Origin: Boseongicola sp.
GTDB taxonomy: Bacteria; Pseudomonadota; Alphaproteobacteria; Rhodobacterales; Rhodobacteraceae
Assembly: GCA_013042895.1 (NCBI GenBank)
Contig: JABDPD010000440.1
Coordinates: 1-8,446 of the forward strand
Length of the DNA stretch: 8,446 bases
Reading direction: 5' to 3'
Under the pieces are notes generated by a model, which searched no databases, was not told the origin of the DNA, and saw nothing but the letters and a program-made list of their open reading frames with translations. Shown one piece after another: positions 6,104-8,446 of this stretch. Position 1 is the stretch's first letter; the number at the start of each line of letters is the position of its first letter. A program made the position numbers and the translations under genes.

Positions 6104-6466
6104 ATGCTGAGCGTAGCTCCGTGTTTTGCAAATGCGCAGACTGAACTTGTTTTTGAGGGCAACGGGCAGCGCCTCTACGCCATCGTGGCAGAGGCAGAAC
6201 CCATCTTCACGCTCGGACGCCACTCCGTTCAGTTTCGGTTACAAGCTGAAAGCTCGGATGCTTTTCGTAGTATGACTAGCAGCATGATTGGAGAAACCTT
6301 GGCCGTTTCGGTTTGTGGCAGACCGCTTTTGGAGGCCGTTGTTCGTGAAAAGCTTGATGGTGTTGGAATCGTGAACGTGCCAACTGGGGAGGCTGCTGTT
6401 GCCGTGACTGAAGTGATCAAAGGCTCCGCGGAGTGCAGCACCTTGGAGCTTCATTTCAATGAGTGA
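6104..6466 (+). CDS. Small exported protein resembling the SecD/SecDF P1 head subdomain (start uncertain)
   Basis: From ATG 6104 the product has 120 residues. The C-terminal part, MIGETLAVSVCGRPLLEAVV (61-80) then GIVNVP...EAAVAVTEVIKG, resembles the P1 head subdomain of the secretion protein SecD, where a similar G-x-x-LA-x-x-x-x-G-x-x-L strand pattern occurs. The rest of SecD is absent, so this is a stand-alone periplasmic domain of unknown role. Cys71 and Cys111 could form a disulfide. The N-terminus is odd. MLSVAPCFANA before QTE ends like a signal peptide but is too short, whereas the in-frame codons just upstream encode SRRKSWVWPI and would complete one, and they lie inside the repeat tail. 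The only other usual in-frame start is TTG 5990 inside frmA, giving 158 residues. The gene overlaps the following GNAT gene by 8 bases. Confidence 0.6.
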   Translation: MLSVAPCFANAQTELVFEGNGQRLYAIVAEAEPIFTLGRHSVQFRLQAESSDAFRSMTSSMIGETLAVSVCGRPLLEAVVREKLDGVGIVNVPTGEAAVAVTEVIKGSAECSTLELHFNE

Positions 6467-6932
6467 GACCACCATCCGTGCGGCAACACCAGCGGACCAC
6501 GACGCGATCTGGGCAATGATCCAACCCGTGTTTAGCGCAGGCGACACCTATGCCATTGACCCCGAGATCAGCCGCGACGATGCCCTGGCCTATTGGTGTG
6601 GCTCGGCCGCCTATATCACTGACGGTGGCACCTATTATATCCGCCCAAACCAGCACGGTGGCGGGAACCATGTCTGCAACGCGGGGTTCATTACAAGCAA
6701 AAGTGCTACCGGCAAGGGAATTGCCCGCGCCATGCTGTCTCACGCGCTCATCGAGGCGAAAACGCTTGGATATGACGCCATGCAGTTCAACTTCGTCCTC
6801 GCCAACAACGCCCGCGCCCTCGACATCTGGACCCGAGCGGGCTTCGTTCAGATCGGTCGCATTCCTCGCGCCTTCCGGCATCCAGCCGACGGTATGGTCG
6901 ACGCCATAATCCTGCACAAATTTCTGGATTAA
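6459..6932 (+). CDS. GNAT family N-acetyltransferase
   Basis: A 157-residue protein of one GNAT fold, predicted to move an acetyl group from acetyl-CoA to an unidentified substrate in the cytoplasm. It starts with the usual beta strand TTIRAATPADHDAIWAM (4-20). Motif A is CNAGFITSKSATGKGIARAML (73-92 region). In the acetyl-CoA loop Q/R-x-x-G-x-G/A, the first residue is Thr84 instead of Arg or Gln (T84-G-K-G-I-A). The motif B region FNFVLANNARALDIWTRAGF (110-129) has the typical Asn and a closing aromatic-rich GF. GGAG (6445-6448) precedes ATG 6459. The start overlaps the end of the SecD-head-like gene by 8 bases, so the two are probably translationally coupled. Length and motifs are normal for the family; the substrate cannot be inferred. 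Confidence 0.88.
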   Translation: MSETTIRAATPADHDAIWAMIQPVFSAGDTYAIDPEISRDDALAYWCGSAAYITDGGTYYIRPNQHGGGNHVCNAGFITSKSATGKGIARAMLSHALIEAKTLGYDAMQFNFVLANNARALDIWTRAGFVQIGRIPRAFRHPADGMVDAIILHKFLD

Positions 6933-7010
6933 TCGCACGGCCCCGCCTTGCCATTCCGGCCCCAAGCACCGACATTCTCCCCAACGCACAGCCTCACAGA
7001 AAGAAACGAG

Positions 7011-7604
7011 ATGTTCACCACCATGGCCGACGACGCCTCAAAGGACGACAAATCAAATTCCGGCGGCAAAGCCGAGCAACTGTTTTTCAAATCCCGCAAT
7101 GTGATCATCACCGGCGAGATCAACAACAAGCTGGCCGAACGCACCGTAAAACAGCTTTTAGCTCTGGCCGAAGACAGCGACGATCCGATCAACCTCTACA
7201 TCTCTTCGCCCGGCGGTCACGTCGAAAGCGGCGATATGGTTCACGATATGATCAAGTTCATCAAACCCACCGTGCGCACCATCGGTTCGGGCTGGGTGGC
7301 CTCCGCCGGCGCGCTGATTTTCGTCGGTGCCGCGCTTGAAAACCGTTTCTGCCTGCCAAACACACGTTTTTTGTTGCACCAGCCTTCGGGCGGCATTGGC
7401 GGCCAAGTGTCCGACATGCAAATCCAGGCCGGTCAGATCGAAAAAATGCGTGAGCGTTTCCACAAGCTCTTTGCGGACGCCACGGGTCAAACACCTGCCA
7501 AGATCGCGAAGGATACCGAACGCGATTTCTGGCTCGATACGAAAGAGGCCAAAGCCTATGGCCTCCTTGGCAAAGTAATCACCTCGGCAAGCGAGCTCAG
7601 CTAA
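7011..7604 (+). CDS. ClpP-like serine peptidase (ATP-dependent Clp protease proteolytic subunit, non-canonical paralogue)
   Basis: A 197-residue cytoplasmic peptidase of the ClpP fold. ClpP subunits form a double ring whose chamber degrades proteins fed in by a Clp ATPase. The catalytic triad is intact: Ser98 in [10 protein letters not shown], His123 in FLLHQPSGG and Asp172 in TERDFWLD. The oxyanion-loop motif [12 protein letters not shown] (63-74) is also present. The sequence around Ser98 (WVASAGAL) differs from the QAASMGA of housekeeping ClpP, so this is probably a second paralogue; the canonical one usually neighbours clpX, which is absent here. Residues 1-20 are polar, charged and likely flexible. 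Two starts are possible, ATG 7011 and ATG 7023 (MADDAS); the former is kept because GAAACGAG lies just upstream, but neither site is strong. It begins 78 bases after the GNAT gene on the same strand. Confidence 0.87.
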   Translation: MFTTMADDASKDDKSNSGGKAEQLFFKSRNVIITGEINNKLAERTVKQLLALAEDSDDPINLYISSPGGHVESGDMVHDMIKFIKPTVRTIGSGWVASAGALIFVGAALENRFCLPNTRFLLHQPSGGIGGQVSDMQIQAGQIEKMRERFHKLFADATGQTPAKIAKDTERDFWLDTKEAKAYGLLGKVITSASELS

Positions 7605-7605
7605 C

Positions 7606-7680
7606 GCTTCTTTCTGGTCGACAGTATCCTCCGGGGCGCGGGCGAAAGCCCGCGCGGGGGCGGACAGCCCCCTCCCCGCC
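7606..7680 (-). repeat. Composite intergenic repeat, copy 4, reverse orientation
   Basis: On the plus strand the hairpins are GCGCGGGC-GAAA-GCCCGCGC (7636-7643 with 7648-7655) and GGGGGC/GCCCCC (7656-7661 with 7667-7672). Read on the minus strand the order is hairpin, hairpin, CCCCGGAGGATA, then a tail ending CAGAAAGAAGCG, the architecture of copies 1 and 3 with a decayed core. It fills the space between the ClpP-like and NYN genes, antisense to both. The GAAA-capped stem could limit read-through, but no T run follows it on the plus strand. Confidence 0.65.
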
Positions 7681-7698
7681 TACAAAGGGCGACACACG

Positions 7699-8403
7699 AT
7701 GGCCGACCGAGACAGACCCCTCTACGCCGTCCTGATTGACGCCGATAACATTCCCGCAAAATACGCGGGCGCGATCCTGAAAGAAATCACGAAGCTCGGA
7801 GAGCCTGCGCTTCGGAAAGTCTATGGCGACTGGTCTTCATCAGCCTTGAACAAGTGGAAAAATGAGGTGCGCCACCACGGTCTTGTGGCCTATCAGGAGA
7901 CGGCAAACACAACCGGCAAGAACGCCAGCGATATTGGTCTTGTCATCGACGCCATGGACATCCTGCATGGAGGACGCCTTGACGGATTTGTCCTCGTTTC
8001 TTCTGACAGTGATTTCACGCGTCTGGCCTCTCGCATCCGCGAGCACGGTTTGGATGTCTTCGGCATGGGAGAGCGAAAGGCTCCGGGGTCTTTCGTCAAC
8101 GCCTGTCAACGCTTCATCTATCTGGACAACCTAGACGACGAGGAAAAAAGCTCAGAAGATAGCAAAGACACCAAACAAAATCCAACTGCCGCGATCCCGC
8201 TTATTCTGGGAGCGATGGATAAGATCCAGTCGGAAGACGAGTGGTACACCTTGGGCCAGCTCGGCCAGTATATCACTCGCGACAACCCGGACTTTGATGC
8301 CCGGACCTATGGTAAAAATAAGCTGAGCGATCTGGTTGAGGGGCTGAAACGCTTTGAAACCAAGAAGATCGGGAATCAACTGCACGTCCGAAGGATCGAC
8401 TAA
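7699..8403 (+). CDS. NYN (LabA/DUF88) domain nuclease-like protein with C-terminal OST-HTH/LOTUS domain
   Basis: A 234-residue cytoplasmic protein. The NYN domain (about 8-145) belongs to the PIN-like nuclease fold and has its acidic residues in place: Asp14, Asp16 and Asn17 (VLIDADNI), Asp78 (KNASDIGLVIDAMDIL) and Asp103 and Asp105 (LVSSDSDFTRLA). It is thus predicted to be a metal-dependent ribonuclease. An acidic and charged linker (DDEEKSSEDSKDTKQN, 146-161) leads to a C-terminal domain of about 70 residues with DEWYTLGQLGQYI (180-192), YGKNKLSDLVEGL (204-216) and QLHVRRID. That matches the OST-HTH/LOTUS winged-helix fold, thought to bind RNA. AAAGGG (7684-7689) sits 9 bases before ATG 7699. 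The RNA target is unknown. A repeat separates it from the ClpP-like gene, so co-transcription is uncertain. Confidence 0.92.
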   Translation: MADRDRPLYAVLIDADNIPAKYAGAILKEITKLGEPALRKVYGDWSSSALNKWKNEVRHHGLVAYQETANTTGKNASDIGLVIDAMDILHGGRLDGFVLVSSDSDFTRLASRIREHGLDVFGMGERKAPGSFVNACQRFIYLDNLDDEEKSSEDSKDTKQNPTAAIPLILGAMDKIQSEDEWYTLGQLGQYITRDNPDFDARTYGKNKLSDLVEGLKRFETKKIGNQLHVRRID

Positions 8404-8446
8404 GGGCAATCAACCCTGCCGTCAAACGCCGTACTGGCTCATGAAC

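Noticed and set aside
6933..7010. Extension of the ClpP-like gene to a TTG at 6948
   Set aside because: The added residues ([10 protein letters not shown]...) show no ClpP similarity and the TTG lacks a ribosome binding site.
8422..8446. Possible C-terminal end (FMSQYGV then TGA) of a minus-strand gene entering from the right edge
   Set aside because: Only eight codons including the stop are visible, which is not enough to support a coding call, although a convergent gene here would be natural.

Overview
The window looks like a chromosomal segment of a marine-type alphaproteobacterium of the Rhodobacterales (Roseobacter group). The evidence is moderately high G+C, the protein families and their residue-level resemblance to that group, an alphaproteobacterial LexA box (GTTC-N7-GTTC), and several copies of an intergenic repeat with a CCGGAGTATTT core and an AAGAAGAA tail that I associate, from memory, with Rhodobacteraceae genomes. 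No phage, insertion sequence, CRISPR array, rRNA or tRNA was seen.

Layout. At 1-691 (minus) lies the N-terminal 230 codons of msrP, the Tat-exported molybdopterin subunit that repairs oxidised methionine in the periplasm. A 302-bp divergent intergenic region follows. Then come two tandem fasciclin (FAS1) genes (994-1476 and 1566-2054), separated by a hairpin and closed by a clear intrinsic terminator; the first product is a secreted protein and the second a lipoprotein. The 190-bp convergent region 2055-2244 holds the terminator and two facing repeat copies. On the minus strand, imuB (2245-3900) encodes the inactive Y-family polymerase of the mutagenic translesion system, with a perfect LexA box just upstream of its start. 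It is followed, divergently, by a class II cytochrome c (4039-4476), which converges almost end to end with an I78-type inhibitor lipoprotein (4483-4794, minus). Divergent from that is the glutathione-dependent formaldehyde dehydrogenase gene (4891-6003). Downstream are a repeat copy, a small exported protein resembling the SecD P1 head subdomain (6104-6466), an overlapping GNAT acetyltransferase (6459-6932), a stand-alone ClpP-like peptidase (7011-7604), another repeat copy, and a NYN plus OST-HTH/LOTUS ribonuclease-like protein (7699-8403).

How they fit together. There is no single operon. Many genes concern stress or quality control: methionine sulfoxide repair, SOS mutagenesis, formaldehyde detoxification, proteolysis and RNA processing. 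Only the imuB/SOS link is supported by a visible regulatory site. The observations most worth checking are imuB separated from imuA and dnaE2, the two-hairpin composite repeat, the exported protein whose apparent signal peptide begins inside that repeat, and the ClpP-like / NYN-LOTUS neighbourhood. I do not see a convincing wholly new system.
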